A stretch of DNA of 64,000 nt from Antitrichia curtipendula (Eukaryota > Streptophyta > Bryopsida > Hypnales > Leucodontaceae): assembly GCA_951230915.1 (NCBI GenBank), contig OX579641.1:10726001-10790000 (forward strand), in the 5' to 3' direction. Below are positions 34,021 to 45,739 of this stretch, piece after piece. The notes beneath the pieces were generated by a model. The model did no database searches, was not told the DNA's origin, and worked only from the letters and a program-made list of their open reading frames with translations. The first letter of the stretch is position 1; each line of letters begins with the position of its first letter. The position numbers were made by a program, and so were the translations under genes.

Positions 34021-37000
34021 CCGTGGGGTCTCACTCTAAGATAGGACAAAGTAGGACAATTGCTTTAAAGCGATGAATCCTGTGTAATTTTCTGGCACCT
34101 TCAAACCCCACTCATGCCGTGGCTCTGGAAATGGATGAAGAGTGAATCAACTGTGAATGAAATTTCCAGTTATCACTTTAATTAATTAATTAAAGTATTA
34201 TCAGTTCAATTATTAAATATTATCAGCACATACAAGTGTTAAAAGTATAATAGGCTGGTTCAATATATGTAATCAACCACTCGAGTAACCTGTCTTCTGA
34301 GTGTATTCAGGCTGAATGGCTGGTTTGGCACATTCTCATTTTTTTTAAATTAAATTTTTTTCCATATTAAAATAAATATGAGAAATGCAAAGAGCATTTG
34401 AATTTATTTATTTTTGACAAATTATCAATTTGTTATAAAATTTTGAAGTGTGCTACCCAATTGGTCACAACAGTCTATAGACTACCCCAAAGTATATCCA
34501 TAATGGTTATATGACCACCTAAAGTAGTCTCAAGTATTTTTGATATGGTTACAATATTTTCTAAGATGGCCATGACATAAAGGAACAAAAAAATCTGTTC
34601 TTGTAATGAATTCACACTAAAAAGGTAGAAGGTCCTAAAGTAGTCACTAATGATTCCATCACATCACCTAAGGCATTGATTTTGGCCACTAAGAAACCTA
34701 GTAAAGACTAAATCTCATTTATTAGGACAAATTTGCCATAGATTGATGTAAGATTGTAATAGGTGGTTTTTTAGGTGTCTGCATTAAACAATTTTTTTGC
34801 CATGGACTCGTTTACTTATACACAAAAACTTTATATCTTACATAAGAAGCACAAGTTAATTACGCAAGATGTTGGTGCATCACATGTCATGCATGAAGAA
34901 GAAAATCTAGGCATCTCTGATATTATTGGTATTCTTTTTGTGGCAAATGTTCTAGCTTTAAGAATACTCTACATTAGCACCAAATGAAGTACTATTGGCT
35001 ATGGTAAAAGACATGAAAATTGTACCAAAAATAGTTTGTTGGCCTTAAGTTTCTATAATGCTCCAATGGAATGGTTTAGTATCCAACAATATTTTTTTAT
35101 TTTACACATATTCACATAAACAACTTAGAAGACACTATAAGTATTTGCAAACTCAACTTTCAATTCTACCATCTTCTAATTTTGATGTTGTATGGTAGAA
35201 CCACCCATAAATGATGATCTTGATAAATGTATCTTTAGTGATTCCACATATGTTTAGGAGCAATATAAGACAATGGAAATTTTCTACCATGTCGAAAGAT
35301 AGAAATCATGGGGATTGCAATTTTTTGGTAATTTTATGCTTTGAACTGAAATTAGTATGAATTTTAGAAGATGGTAGCTAGTCCAAAACCATTACCCATA
35401 TGTAGAGTCTTCCAATTCCGATCATTTAAAAACTACTTTCCCGCTCACTACTTGTCATGACTTGATTAGTCCCAACTTTGAAAAGGAAATCAAAACATTC
35501 TAACCTTTGGTTGGAAAATTGTTCTAGCCTTGATTGGAAATAGTTGCACCCTACATGTTGGATATGGGTCCTTGGTTGGTAATGGGTGGTTACACCATAG
35601 GTGATATTTATCAAAGTATCACTAAAGAGGTCGAGACACAAGCCGAACTTGAAATCATAGCAAATTTATCATCATTGCCTTTAATTGATTCAAATTCTTT
35701 ACAAATATCAAAATTAAAATCTATATACAAGCCTCCATTTTGTAATCAACTTTGATTTGACAATTGTACCATTTGCAGCCCATATTCTGAAAAAGAGACT
35801 TAGTTGTTTTCAAATTTATTGCATCATCAAAATGAAAAGAAAGGCATATTAAACCAAACAATCATACTACAATTGATTGGAAAAACTTTACAATACGACG
35901 GAAGCATTATTGTTTCAAAGAGAAAATTGCCTTAGAAATTCTAATTTCCTTATCTGAGATCAATTTCATTTGAAATAAAAGAGGAAAACAAAAAATGTTG
36001 TACATATTGTATACTCTCATGTTAGAATTTATGTGTATTTCATTTAATATATAGATTTATCATACATATAAAACTATGATGATTTAGAGAATTTTGTTGT
36101 CATATTCATGCTTTTTACGAAGCACTGGTTTTCATTTATATGGATTCCTATTCAAACACGTGTTTTCTTTTGTACAAATAAAATGACCACATGGCTTTGC
36201 AATCATTTTATATTTCCTTCACTTCACTATATGATTTCATTTATTTTCACTTCATTCTTGATAATTTCATTCACTATATAAATTTTACAATCAATTTATC
36301 ATTATAGATTGTTTTCCTTCAATAATACTAAAGGATTTAATTTTTTATTTTAATTTGGAAATATCCTAATAGAAAATAAAATGAAATAAAAAAATTTACC
36401 ATTAAATTGAAGTATATGTGATGCATTAAAGATTGTTTAGAATATTTGATTTTTGTATTTTTAAATCATGTTAAAGATTTATTTAGTTATTTAGAGAATA
36501 TTAAACTCATTTATAAATTGAATATTAAACTTTTCTTCTTTTTCAATATATAAAGGTTATTTTGATATTGTCTTTTTTAAAGTTAAGATCAATGTAATTT
36601 TTTAAAATTTAGCTCACAAACAACTTTTGTGGTGTTGTACACTTGTCTAAGTGTTTTTTGTGATTTTTCCATGTGTTTTTTTAATTTTTCTTAAAAATAT
36701 CTTATATGTAATTAAAATTTAAATCATTGAAAAAAAATTCAATTGAAAACTCATAACTTTTACACTTAAGAACCAAAAGGGCAAACAACTTTGGTGCATT
36801 TCTCTCATTGAAGGTTTTCGGTGATTCCCAAAATGACATCAAAAACTCCTGTACAACATTACTCATAATTTAATTCAATTTGCGATCTTAATTTTTCACA
36901 AATCCATTGTACGTCTAGAAGCAATGATATGACTTTAGCATAACACTTGTTGATTCAAGCTCTCCAATGGTATAAAGAGAATGACCGATGAATACACAAC

Positions 37001-37195
37001 AAGTGACATCTCAATATTTTATACAAAACAAACTAGAACAAACGTTACCATTGTATATTTATTTTTACTTTTATTCAACTTTTACTTTGCGTACACATGG
37101 ATGCAAAGCCTCTACAACCTTGATTGATAATGAAGAAAGAGGTCAAACACGCTTCTATGAGGTATAGATGTTGAAGTTTTGTTTTTAATTGATTT
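34021..37195. other. AT-rich desert, no gene assigned
   Basis: The frame at 35534-35755 (plus) reads MGGYTIGDIYQSITKEVETQ and looks more protein-like than its surroundings, but no family was recognised and no second exon is visible. A 70-codon frame at 34775-34987 is similarly unassigned. Both may be transposon debris. The rest shows only AT-rich sequence. Confidence 0.4.
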
Positions 37196-37199
37196 AAAA

Positions 37200-37362
37200 G
37201 CTCAATTCTTCTTCTTCTTCTTCATTTTTCTCTTTTTTTTCCTTTTTTTTCTTTTTTCCTCTCCCCCTCCTTTTTCCTTTTTCCCCTCCCCCTCCCCCTC
37301 TTTTTGCCTTTTTATCTAGGAGTAGGTCCCGGCCCCCCCCCCCCCCCCCCCTCCCCTCCCTT
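37200..37362. repeat. Polypyrimidine tract with poly-C
   Basis: Almost only T and C for about 150 bases: TTC repeats, T runs interrupted by CC, then CTCCCC blocks. It ends in a long C run near 37331-37350. It could form triplex (H-DNA) and is prone to assembly error. Confidence 0.9.
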
Positions 37363-37769
37363 CAATCATTAGGAGTTAAGCCAAAAAAACAGATTTCAGT
37401 TGTATTCATGCACTTTTTCATCCAAAGTTGGTGACTTCACCCATATCTTAAATAGGAATGGATTTGTTTTGGCCAATGAAAACTATTTTTATAAGGCAAA
37501 AAGTAGAGATTTATTTAGACATGGTGCAATTTGGCCGCATGTTGAAAAGAAAACAATTGAGTTAAATGGGTTAATTTATGTCTCCGTGGTGTGAATGCAT
37601 CCACCCAGTGATTAGGCCTTGAAAGTCACATGTCAAAAGAATGGGACTGGTTTCAAAAACTTGGTGGTAGCATATTCTTTCTGTCTGTAAGAATTTGCCG
37701 CATTCTTTTCTTAAGCACCGCCCAGCTGCCGCTCTCTTTAAAAGGTGATGTCTCCTCCTCCGTCCCGGA

Positions 37770-37871
37770 TCAGCTTTGCAGCTCGTTCAAATCTTCGGCT
37801 ATGGCGTTCCTTACAATCTGCGACAATTTCAATACTTTGAAACGAAATAGATCTTTCAGCTCTGGAATTTC
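37770..37871 (-). pseudogene. F-box-like relic fragment 1
   Basis: Between two stops on the minus strand the frame reads EIPELKDLFRFKVLKLSQIV followed by RNAIAEDLNELQS. This matches the second half of an F-box (LxRFKxLxKxxxxxI) as in the intact gene at 39822-41357, which has GLSRFKTLSKSCKSYIESA. Neither the first F-box helix nor the kelch body was found nearby. It is probably a remnant of a third F-box gene; the short length keeps confidence modest. Confidence 0.4.
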
Positions 37872-38237
37872 TCAGGCTGCAGCGATGGCGGACCTGAACA
37901 TGTGTTTGGAAATAGATTCCAAGAAGAGGTTTGCATGTATTTAAGACCAGGAGGCTTAGAGAGAGAGTGCTGTTGAACATGCTGCTTGAGTGAATCAATG
38001 CCAGGCCAGAGGAAGTTGTGGTAGACTGTCATCCTTATTCGCAATTGTGAGTCCAGATAGAGCAAGAAGTACATGGACATTGGAGGTCAGCATTTGTGAG
38101 TACGATAGAGAGAGGAGATTGAAGTGCATTGATGAGGTTAATGCTTAGGATCATTTGCCTCTTCCAGAGAAGCGAATTTTCATAACTTCCTAACAATTGC
38201 AGGACAGAGGTTTCTGACTACAGAAAATGCTCGCTTT

Positions 38238-38290
38238 AGACCACTGTTGGAAGATCTATTTCGTTTCAAAATATTGCCAGGTTGCAAGAA
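38238..38290 (+). pseudogene. F-box-like relic fragment 2 (inverted)
   Basis: The plus frame reads RPLLEDLFRFKILPGCKNF. Its DNA AAGATCTATTTCGTTTCAAA is the reverse complement of the homologous stretch in fragment 1. The two fragments therefore form an inverted pair 0.4 kb apart. It is too short to call a gene. Confidence 0.35.
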
Positions 38291-39821
38291 TTTCGGTGAG
38301 AGTATCGGTTTCCTTCACTTGACTTTTGTTTTTTCAGCGGCGCTTTCACGGCGATCAGTTGCTTGATATAAGTTGTTTAATAATAGCAAGAGCACCGAAT
38401 TGGTTTTGTAGTTGATGATATGCAGGGGAGTTAACACTACTTATGCTTTCCAACTCCAGAATAGGATCTCTCTTTTAAGACAACCCTAGCTTGCTGGTTG
38501 AGATTGCGTCTTAATGCTCACAATCTATCTCAGAAGCGAGTGTACGTGGATTTGCGGTTGACTGGAGAGAGAGAGAGAGAGCACTATCTCCTCAAAGGCA
38601 TTACCGAAGATATTTAATGCTTGTTCTTCAGATGTTGATTCTGTAATAGAGTTGAATGCACAGAGCGCTTGCTGCTTGGGAGGGAGTGGGAGTCCTGGCG
38701 GAGATTACTGAAGGCGATCGAATTACAAGTGACCTTCTAGAGCTGGCGTGTGCACGAAGCATCATCCGGGATATGGTGCTTACCTGTGTAGAATATTGTA
38801 CGTCAGTGCGTTTCTGGAGGGCTATTTCTAGTGAGTCGATCTTTCGAGTCATATTTGTAGGGATATTTCTAGTTATATGGTCATGTGGTAACAAGGATGT
38901 GGAACAGGATTATATGCACCGTCATATGCATGTTTACTTAAATTAGTCAAAATTCTATGTAATTGGTTGAAACCATTGGTAAGCATGACTATCATGTAAC
39001 CTCCATGGAATATACAAATTATCTTGAGCAGAACGGTACTAATGACTTGAGATTGTTACTGAACGAGTGATAGTGTGTCTCTGCAGATGAGATCATCGGC
39101 TGGGACAAATTCGAGTTGCGAGTTTCCAAATCTGAATCATGTTTCTCATCTGGTCGCCATATTTTTTTCAAAGTTGTATAATAGCCTGGTTAGATACCTG
39201 TGTGCTCAATATCTGTTAGTCAGGGCTGTTCGAAAACATGAAGTCACTGGATTTGCTTGGTGTAGGATTCGCACCTTGATTATGTTCCCATCTTTCCGAT
39301 ACAGAACGTGTACTTGATTTCCATAAACGCCATATTGACCAAACATCATCGCTCTTAAGCAAAGCAAGGTTTCGATCCTTCGATTGTTTGCAGCAGGTTC
39401 AACGTTCGGTGGACGAGACATAATCAATGCTGCCAGAGGTTTGACAGCACGAGAACTAGCCTCAGCTATGGACAGACACTCTAGCGGGACTCTCGTCATA
39501 TGTAAGAGCTTTATGAGTTTATTTAACAATTCATATACAGTATGTACAATCATTCAGTGTGCAATTAAAATCTCTTTTCATCTACAGTATCATACATTGG
39601 ATGTGCATTTCTCTGGCACTCGTCTACTAGAATTCGTCACTTACTTACCTCTGTAATTATTCCGGTTGCTAAAGACGAATGGAAAGACATTAACCAACTC
39701 GCCAGGTTTATATACATCAGTCACTGGAGAACATCTCAAAATCCGCAATATTCTGACAGGGCAAATCACTAGAATGGCAATCTCGGTTCAGTGAGATTGC
39801 ATCAACATTCAGTGCTGGTAC
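38291..39821. other. Intergenic DNA 3' of the second F-box gene
   Basis: Base composition is more gene-like than the AT deserts, with open frames of 80-115 codons on both strands (e.g. 39206-39553 minus). None shows a recognisable domain. A short GA microsatellite lies at 38564-38581. The right part may include the 3' untranslated region of the F-box gene. Confidence 0.4.
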
Positions 39822-41357
39822 TTAACTCGGATCACTATCAAAGCTCGGTTGAATTGTGAACGATGCCGGATTCAAGCTGAAGAAGTTGTCACCCTTTTGA
39901 TCTGCGGGCGGTTTTTCTAAAACCTCACACTGCCTTTCGTCTCGCATGTCGTACACCACACCATCTCGGTTGAGCGTATTGAAGATAGACAGCTTTCCTT
40001 TCCCGAATCCGACACATGTGTACTCAGGGTACACGAGAAGCCCTCGTCCGCCCGACTTGCTCACCCGCACCACATTTCTCCACTGACACGACATTACTCC
40101 TGCTTTAGGGTTAGGAAGCTCCATCTCGTCGATGCAATGCTCCACGACCGCACCTTGCTCTTGCTCAGAGAATAGGTACAGCTTATCATCGCTCTCGACA
40201 AGTTGTAAGATGTTTGAGGACGAGGAGAACGGGATTGGACAAGTCATGTTCGTCAACCATTGCCCTTTGGCAACATCAAATGCTACCACACCCCTGCGGC
40301 AGTCACCTGCCAAAAACGAGATGAAGAAGAGGATTCCATTCAGACACACACCAGTCTGGTGCTCGTTCAGCCCGAACGGCGGTCCCGGTAAGTCTGAAGC
40401 TCTTTTCCACTCTAATGTGGATGAATCAAAAATTTCCATTTTTCGAGACAGATGCTCATCACTTGCGGTCGAGCTCCCAGCAACTATCACTTTGTAGGAT
40501 TTTTGTGCAGAGTTGACCACGATGTGAACGAGCACTGGGTTTCTTGGAAACAGCAGTGGTGGCAGAGCTTTTCTCTCTCCTGTCAAGGGATTGAACACCA
40601 CGAATTCTCCTTTCTTGGGCGACTTTGAAACTTCAGCACACATGAGACCGCCATGGCCGCATACCGAATACTCCTTGAAAAGTTCGGCATCTGGAGGTGG
40701 AAGGTACGAAAGGGGTGGTAATGCTTTCCACGACTTGGTACGCAAATCGTATCCACTAAATTGCCACGCTTTATGTTTAATGTAGTAGATGATCGCCGTG
40801 AATGAGCCTTCTGAAACTTCTGCCCGCGACTGACGGAAGGCCGCACTCTCTATGTAGCTCTTACAGGATTTTGACAATGTTTTGAAACGAGATAGACCTC
40901 TAAACTCTAGTCTGTGCAGAATCTTTTCTTGAATGTCAGCAGGTAGATCATCCCATACTGTAACTGCTGGTTCCTCAATAAGCTCTCCCTCTCTCTTCTC
41001 CGCAGGTAAAAGACCTGGCATTTGGTTATCTAACCTTAACGTCAATTTCGTTAAAATTGCATATGAAATCCGCCACTTTGTCTGAACATCTAGGACAAAT
41101 ATAGATGTAAACCCGCCAAAGTTCTGGAATGCCGCCATTTTAATGAAATTCACGAGGCTAACATTTCGCTCAGGTCGTTTCTCCGCAGGGTTGTGGAGAC
41201 GGTGACTTACAGACCCGCTTAACTGCTTGATTCGTTTCGACTGCCCCTCTGAAACTACAAAAATACATCCACCATCGACGTCCCGATCGAGCGTTCCGGA
41301 CTGGATGAACCGCCTCTTCGATATCCGCCCTGGTGTCCTCCTGGAATCGTCATACAT
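39822..41357 (-). CDS. F-box/kelch-type protein 2 (putative SCF adaptor)
   Basis: 511 residues from the ATG at 41357. The F-box is at about 134-170 (WDDLPADIQEKILHRL, then LSRFKTLSKSCKSYI). Propeller-like repeats follow: TKSWKALPPLSYLPP, FNPLTGERKALPPL, LEWKRASDLPGPPFGLNE, and a C-terminal SLNPASFTIQPSF. Shared phrases with protein 1 (LFKEYxVCxHxG, RNPVLxHIxV, VIVAGSS or LIVAGSS, VEHCID) show they are paralogues. F-box proteins of this form bind SKP1 and recruit substrates to SCF ubiquitin ligases; the substrate is unknown. Residues 65-115 (including SIFVLDVQTKWRISYAILTK) have no counterpart in the paralogue and might be a retained intron. A TATATAAA at 41866-41873 on the same strand suggests a leader of roughly 0.5 kb that contains an upstream open frame. 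Confidence 0.88.
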   Translation of the reverse strand: MYDDSRRTPGRISKRRFIQSGTLDRDVDGGCIFVVSEGQSKRIKQLSGSVSHRLHNPAEKRPERNVSLVNFIKMAAFQNFGGFTSIFVLDVQTKWRISYAILTKLTLRLDNQMPGLLPAEKREGELIEEPAVTVWDDLPADIQEKILHRLEFRGLSRFKTLSKSCKSYIESAAFRQSRAEVSEGSFTAIIYYIKHKAWQFSGYDLRTKSWKALPPLSYLPPPDAELFKEYSVCGHGGLMCAEVSKSPKKGEFVVFNPLTGERKALPPLLFPRNPVLVHIVVNSAQKSYKVIVAGSSTASDEHLSRKMEIFDSSTLEWKRASDLPGPPFGLNEHQTGVCLNGILFFISFLAGDCRRGVVAFDVAKGQWLTNMTCPIPFSSSSNILQLVESDDKLYLFSEQEQGAVVEHCIDEMELPNPKAGVMSCQWRNVVRVSKSGGRGLLVYPEYTCVGFGKGKLSIFNTLNRDGVVYDMRDERQCEVLEKPPADQKGDNFFSLNPASFTIQPSFDSDPS

Positions 41358-41546
41358 CGCTCGAACCCTGAGTCAAAGAAAGAACTGCTATCATTGTCTA
41401 ACACCACACTTCACAAGACGTTGCCCATACGGTCACATTTTTAAGAATGGAGGTTCCCACAGCGAAGCTATTTCACAACCTCCAAGACAAGAGCAACAAC
41501 TCCAAGCAACACAAAGATTTAGCAATTGAAAGTTATCAAGCAGAGA

Positions 41547-41750
41547 TTACGCACAACAGGTTGGATGAGTTCTGTGAAAGTACCAAGCAGGTGTTATGAA
41601 GAAATCGAGGTATCCACTGTCTTTCGACAATACCCAGAATCTCCACTTTGCAATCGCTCGCAATCGCATCTCTAGGGGCAATTTCTTTACCACCTTCTTC
41701 AGTAGCAATTCGCAACGGCGAACGAGGCGACCATCAAAGAGGCGGTTCAT
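41547..41750 (-). other. Upstream open reading frame in putative 5' leader (67 codons)
   Basis: The frame starts at the ATG at 41750 and ends 190 bp before the F-box 2 ATG. It is rich in Arg, Lys and Leu and has no recognised domain. If the promoter is at the TATA-like box 41866-41873, this frame would be transcribed in the leader and could dampen translation. It may instead be chance or part of a 5' intron. Confidence 0.25.
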
Positions 41751-41865
41751 CGCTAATAAACGGAGCTCACTCCTGAGGAAAATTGGCAATGCATAAGCTG
41801 AATGTGTGAAGCTCAGGATATTGCGACTAGACTATTGCAGACATTGTGACTACACTTCTTCGGTG

Positions 41866-41873
41866 TTTATATA
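41866..41873 (-). promoter_or_regulatory. Candidate TATA box for F-box gene 2
   Basis: TATATAAA on the minus strand, 509 bp upstream of the ATG at 41357, in a less AT-rich context where such a match is less likely by chance. No transcript evidence is available. Confidence 0.35.
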
Positions 41874-42039
41874 CCTTACAGAGTTACAGTAGAACTTCTG
41901 AGGGAGTGACCTATCTAAAGTGACGGAATATTTATTGCCAAGTCCCTCACATGGCCCAATCCAATCCCAGGCATACAAATCAAATAAGTTTTTTGGGATT
42001 AGTGAAAATGGGGACTTGAATGTGGGGACTTGAGTCTAA

Positions 42040-42760
42040 GGGCCACTTCACACTAGGTGGCACAGCCGAGAGTCTGTCAGTTTCCACCAATTAGATTCCA
42101 GAGAATCAGGAATTTGGATTCTTGGCCCTTCATACTAGACGGCACAATCGAGAGCTCGTCGCCCTTGTAGCACCCTACATGGCAATAGTCTCGCGACAGA
42201 CTCTAGACCATAGTTTGGGTCGTCATTTAGTCCGTCGATTTTTTTTCAGAAAAATGTCAAAAATGACAAGATCACAACCATTAGATTAGACTGGATTTGT
42301 AGATTAGAGTGGAATTGTAGTAGTAAGTAGTAGTATACCCCTTTTATTATTTGTTATTTGTTGTCATTGGGGTTTGAAACTTAGTCTCCACCATTACAAT
42401 GGGGAGTCTTTGCATTCAATGAACCTAGATCCTTTAACCTACTTCCTTCCTTTCATTTATTCCATTTATACCCTTCATATTCCTTGTTTGATGGTAAAAG
42501 CATGTGCTGTGATTTTTTTCCAAGGCCATTTTGGACTCCTTTCTCATGTTTTTTTTTATCTTTTGCTTGAAAAATTTGACACGCGGGTGAGGTTAGGACT
42601 TTGGGCTAGGCCTTTGGAGGCTTCACACTATGGCCAACCAAAGTCTCCAATTCCTAAGTTTTAGATCCTATTTATTGCCCATTTCTTTAGACTCTCACCA
42701 AAGTTTGGCCTCTCACTTCCATGGCCTCTCAACCTGGTTGACCATAGTGTGAAGCGGCCC
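42040..42760. mobile_element. Harbinger-like non-autonomous element, 721 bp, TAA duplication
   Basis: Ends are GGGCCACTTCACACTA and, reverse-complemented, GGGCCGCTTCACACTA. TAA flanks it at 42037-42039 and 42761-42763. The first terminal motif is repeated inside near 42123 (TTGGCCCTTCATACTAGACG) and related ACACTATGGCCAACC lies near 42627, so subterminal repeats exist. No coding sequence was identified. Confidence 0.8.
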
Positions 42761-42763
42761 TAA

Positions 42764-43385
42764 TCCTTGGGCTACTACTTTAGAGAAGTTCTCCTGCACT
42801 GCAGTAGAAACAGTTGAGAGTTGGGGAAGTCTGCACTCTGCACGGGAGCCCCCAGACTTTGTCCATCTTTCATCCAGTGTGTTCATTTTTTCATTTCAAT
42901 TTATGGTACAGTTTTGTTATATTGATAATGAAGTAAATAAATTGCAGGGAAAGGCATAATCACCTCCCTTTCTTTCCTCCAGATTCCAAACATGGAAAAA
43001 TAACTTGGCATGTTTAAGTATTCTATCAGTTTGTTCTGGTCTTCCCTGGGTCTGGCGGTATTGCAAGATAGATAAACCCTTGAGAGTCGGTACAAATAAT
43101 AGTCTGCATCATCCAGTTTGAAATGTGCTTGGCTCATATTGTTTGTGCAGAAACTTAAATAGATGAAAGAAATGGTAAGAAAGTATTTGATACAGACATT
43201 AGTTTATCACATATGGGGTAGTTAACTGATAGATTACCTGCCTTCAGAATACAGACAATTGACCCATCGGGATTCAGGACAGACAATCCATGTCAGTACC
43301 AATGATGGGGTCACTCAGACACTGTACACTTTGAACTTTGTGCACAACGCCAGAAAGTACACTGAATATGGTAGAACAGTAGAAC
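42764..43385. other. Intergenic DNA
   Basis: No gene or repeat boundary recognised between two MITEs. Confidence 0.4.
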
Positions 43386-43387
43386 TA

Positions 43388-43787
43388 AGGTAGTGTGCTG
43401 TAATTGCAACCCTCACCTTCAAACCGACCCTATAATTAGTTGTAGAATGGATTGCAGGTGATCCTTGAATGGACCACTTTAGCTATTGAATGCATCAAGG
43501 AAAAATTGTTTTTCTATTGCAAGAGCCAATCATTGATCTTGATTTCCTCAAATCACTTTAGAAGTTGCAAGGGGACAGATTTTGGGAGACCTAGGGTCAC
43601 AAATAGGTACCTACAACAGAAATCTTTGAAAATTCATAACTAATTCAAAAATGCTTCAAAAAATATGAAACCACTTGTGTTACATCCGGCATCTATTTGA
43701 CTTTCTCTGAAAAATGAGCTAAAAATATTTTTAACCATGAAAACCTATGAAAAAGGCGAATCAGCCCTTAAAGGGTTGCAACTACCT
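43388..43787. mobile_element. TA-flanked MITE of the AGGTA family, copy 3, 400 bp
   Basis: AGGTAGTGTGCTGTAATTGC at the left and GGGTTGCAACTACCT at the right, flanked by TA at 43386-43387 and 43788-43789. The interior (GGACAGATTTTGG, AATTCATAACTAATTCAAAA, ATGAAACCACTTGTGTTA) matches the copy at 53788 in the same orientation. Confidence 0.82.
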
Positions 43788-43940
43788 TATGCATAACATT
43801 CAAGAGCCTTCAGAGAGGCTGCCTTTGCTTCTCTGAAGTCTTCATCCACGAAATGCATCCACATATTATTAATGTAAGCTTCAAGACCGAGACAATGGTA
43901 GTACATTTATGGTGCGATCTACTTTTTTGGCTAATTTTAG

Positions 43941-44790
43941 GACAAAATATACAAACAAATAATTATAAAGATAGATGGTCTGTCAAAATCCAAAGAATTT
44001 TTTGAGTATTATACCAATGAAATCTAACCATTTGCCATAAATAACTTATTTTGAGTTTCGGTAGAAAAGAGAAGCTCTTTATGTACACTTGGGGTGGTAG
44101 GAGATAGAACAACCCATGTAGGATATGTAATCTAGAGTTTGTAATTTCTCAACCGCTCATAGTTAAGTCTAAAGTAGGTTTTGTGTTAAAATTATAATTT
44201 CAGTCCTCATTTAGGCATAGTAGAATACCTTTTTTCAAAAAAAATTGAACTAAAAGAGGTTGTGAAATCAAGATAAGCTTCATCTCCGAAAATCCTTTTT
44301 ATATTTAGATCTTCCACTCAAAAGTTATGGACAAATTTCAGAGAGGATGTATGAAAATGTCAAAAAAAAATCCTTTCAAACCCCTCTATGAAATTTGTCT
44401 ATAACTTTTGAGTGGAATATTAAAATCTCAAAAGGATTTTTGGAGATGAAATTTAACTTGATTCTCCAACTTATTTTAGTTCAAAGTATTTTGAAAAAAG
44501 TTATTTTACTATGCCTAAATGAGGTCTTAAAATTATAATTTTAACACAATTCCTACTTTAGACTTAACTATGAGCGGTTGAGAAATTACAAACTCTAAAT
44601 TACATATCCCACATGGTTTGTTCTACCTCCTACCCCCCCATATTTACATAAAGAGATTCTCTTTCCTAAAAAAAAATCAAAATAAGTTATTGATGACAAA
44701 TGGTTAGATTTCATTGGTATAATACTCAATGAATTCTTTGGGTTTTGACAGACCATCTATCTTTATAATTATTTGTTTGTATATTTTGTT
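43941..44790. repeat. Palindromic foldback element, 850 bp, arms of about 425 bp
   Basis: Reading inward, ACAAAATATACAAACAAATA at the left pairs with its complement at the right end. GATAGATGGTCTGTCAAAA, ATGAAATCTAACCATTTG, TAGTTAAGTCTAAAGTAGG and CCTCATTTAGGCATAGTA pair likewise down to a centre near 44365. The central 350 bp is the same core found at 30236 and 31000. It is non-coding and would form a very long hairpin. Confidence 0.88.
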
Positions 44791-44889
44791 CTACCTCCTA
44801 CCACCCGAGTAACCCGATTGTGCAGTCATGACCTTGGCACTGAACAGAAGTCTGACATTATTGACGCGTGGCTTATTAGCAAATGTTGA

Positions 44890-44949
44890 GTGTGGAATAT
44901 TCCACACCATTTCATCCTTTGGATGGAATGATGTGGAATATACCACATC
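44890..44949. repeat. Cluster of small nested palindromes
   Basis: GTGTGGAATATTCCACAC (44890-44907) is an 18-bp perfect palindrome. GATGTGGAATATACCACATC (44930-44949) is a near-perfect one. The two are themselves linked by an inverted pair CCACACCATTTCATCC / GGATGGAATGATGTGG. Confidence 0.85.
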
Positions 44950-45256
44950 ATTCCGTCAGAGGGAAGGCAGCTGCTCTCACAGCTCTTGAATGTTATGTGG
45001 TAGAACCACCCATCACCAACGATTTTTATTTTATTTTAGCACCATGGTGGCAAACTCCAGTGTTGTGGCACAGTGACTCAGTGGCTTAAATTTGGAGGGA
45101 ATATCCTTCATTGTCTGTATGGTGTACTGCTACAATAGGGAAAAAATAAAATAAAATGTCACCAACCAGTACCGAGTTGTCAACACATAGTGTGTGTCAG
45201 TTTTAGTACAGGCTAGGACTCAATTCCAAGATTATTTTTTGGGATGGTTATATTAA

Positions 45257-45736
45257 GAGCATGTCCACTCCTACTCACTCAACCTGGCCAGGGCAGGTTT
45301 GGGCAGGTCCAGGAGACAATGAAAACCCACCGTGGCTTAGGGCACACCCTTCCAAGCATTGGGCACGCTCAATTTTTGCCCGAAGTACCTTAGATTGGCG
45401 TGCATAGTGAGATTTTAGCCCGAGCCCAGGGTAGACGGATTTGATATTAATTGATGAAACAATCCAACTTTATGCTCCTTGGAAATAGAGCTCACACCAC
45501 AACAATGTCATTGCTCTTGTTAGTTGTATTATAAAATTATTATTTTTAATTAAAAAAATCCTAATGTCATCATTGCATGCACAATGAGACAAGTTTTCTA
45601 TTAATGGAATTGGAGATTGGGTTCACCGTGTCCGTGTCACAGTGAGGGAGCTTGGCAAGACCGGGCCCGGGGGTAGCAAAGGCTCACCAACGGTAGCTTG
45701 CCATGGGGATTTGGCCGCCCCATGGTGGCCATGCTC
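45257..45736. mobile_element. MITE with GAGCATG ends, 480 bp, TAA duplication
   Basis: Starts GAGCATGTCCAC and ends GTGGCCATGCTC, flanked by TAA at 45254-45256 and 45737-45739. GAGCAT-type ends with a 3-bp TAA/TTA duplication are typical of Tourist/Harbinger MITEs in plants. It has a GC-richer interior and no coding sequence. Confidence 0.75.
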
Positions 45737-45739
45737 TAA

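Noticed and set aside
39206..39553. 115-codon minus-strand frame near the second F-box gene
   Set aside because: No recognised domain, no conserved neighbour and overlapping frames on the other strand; left as intergenic.
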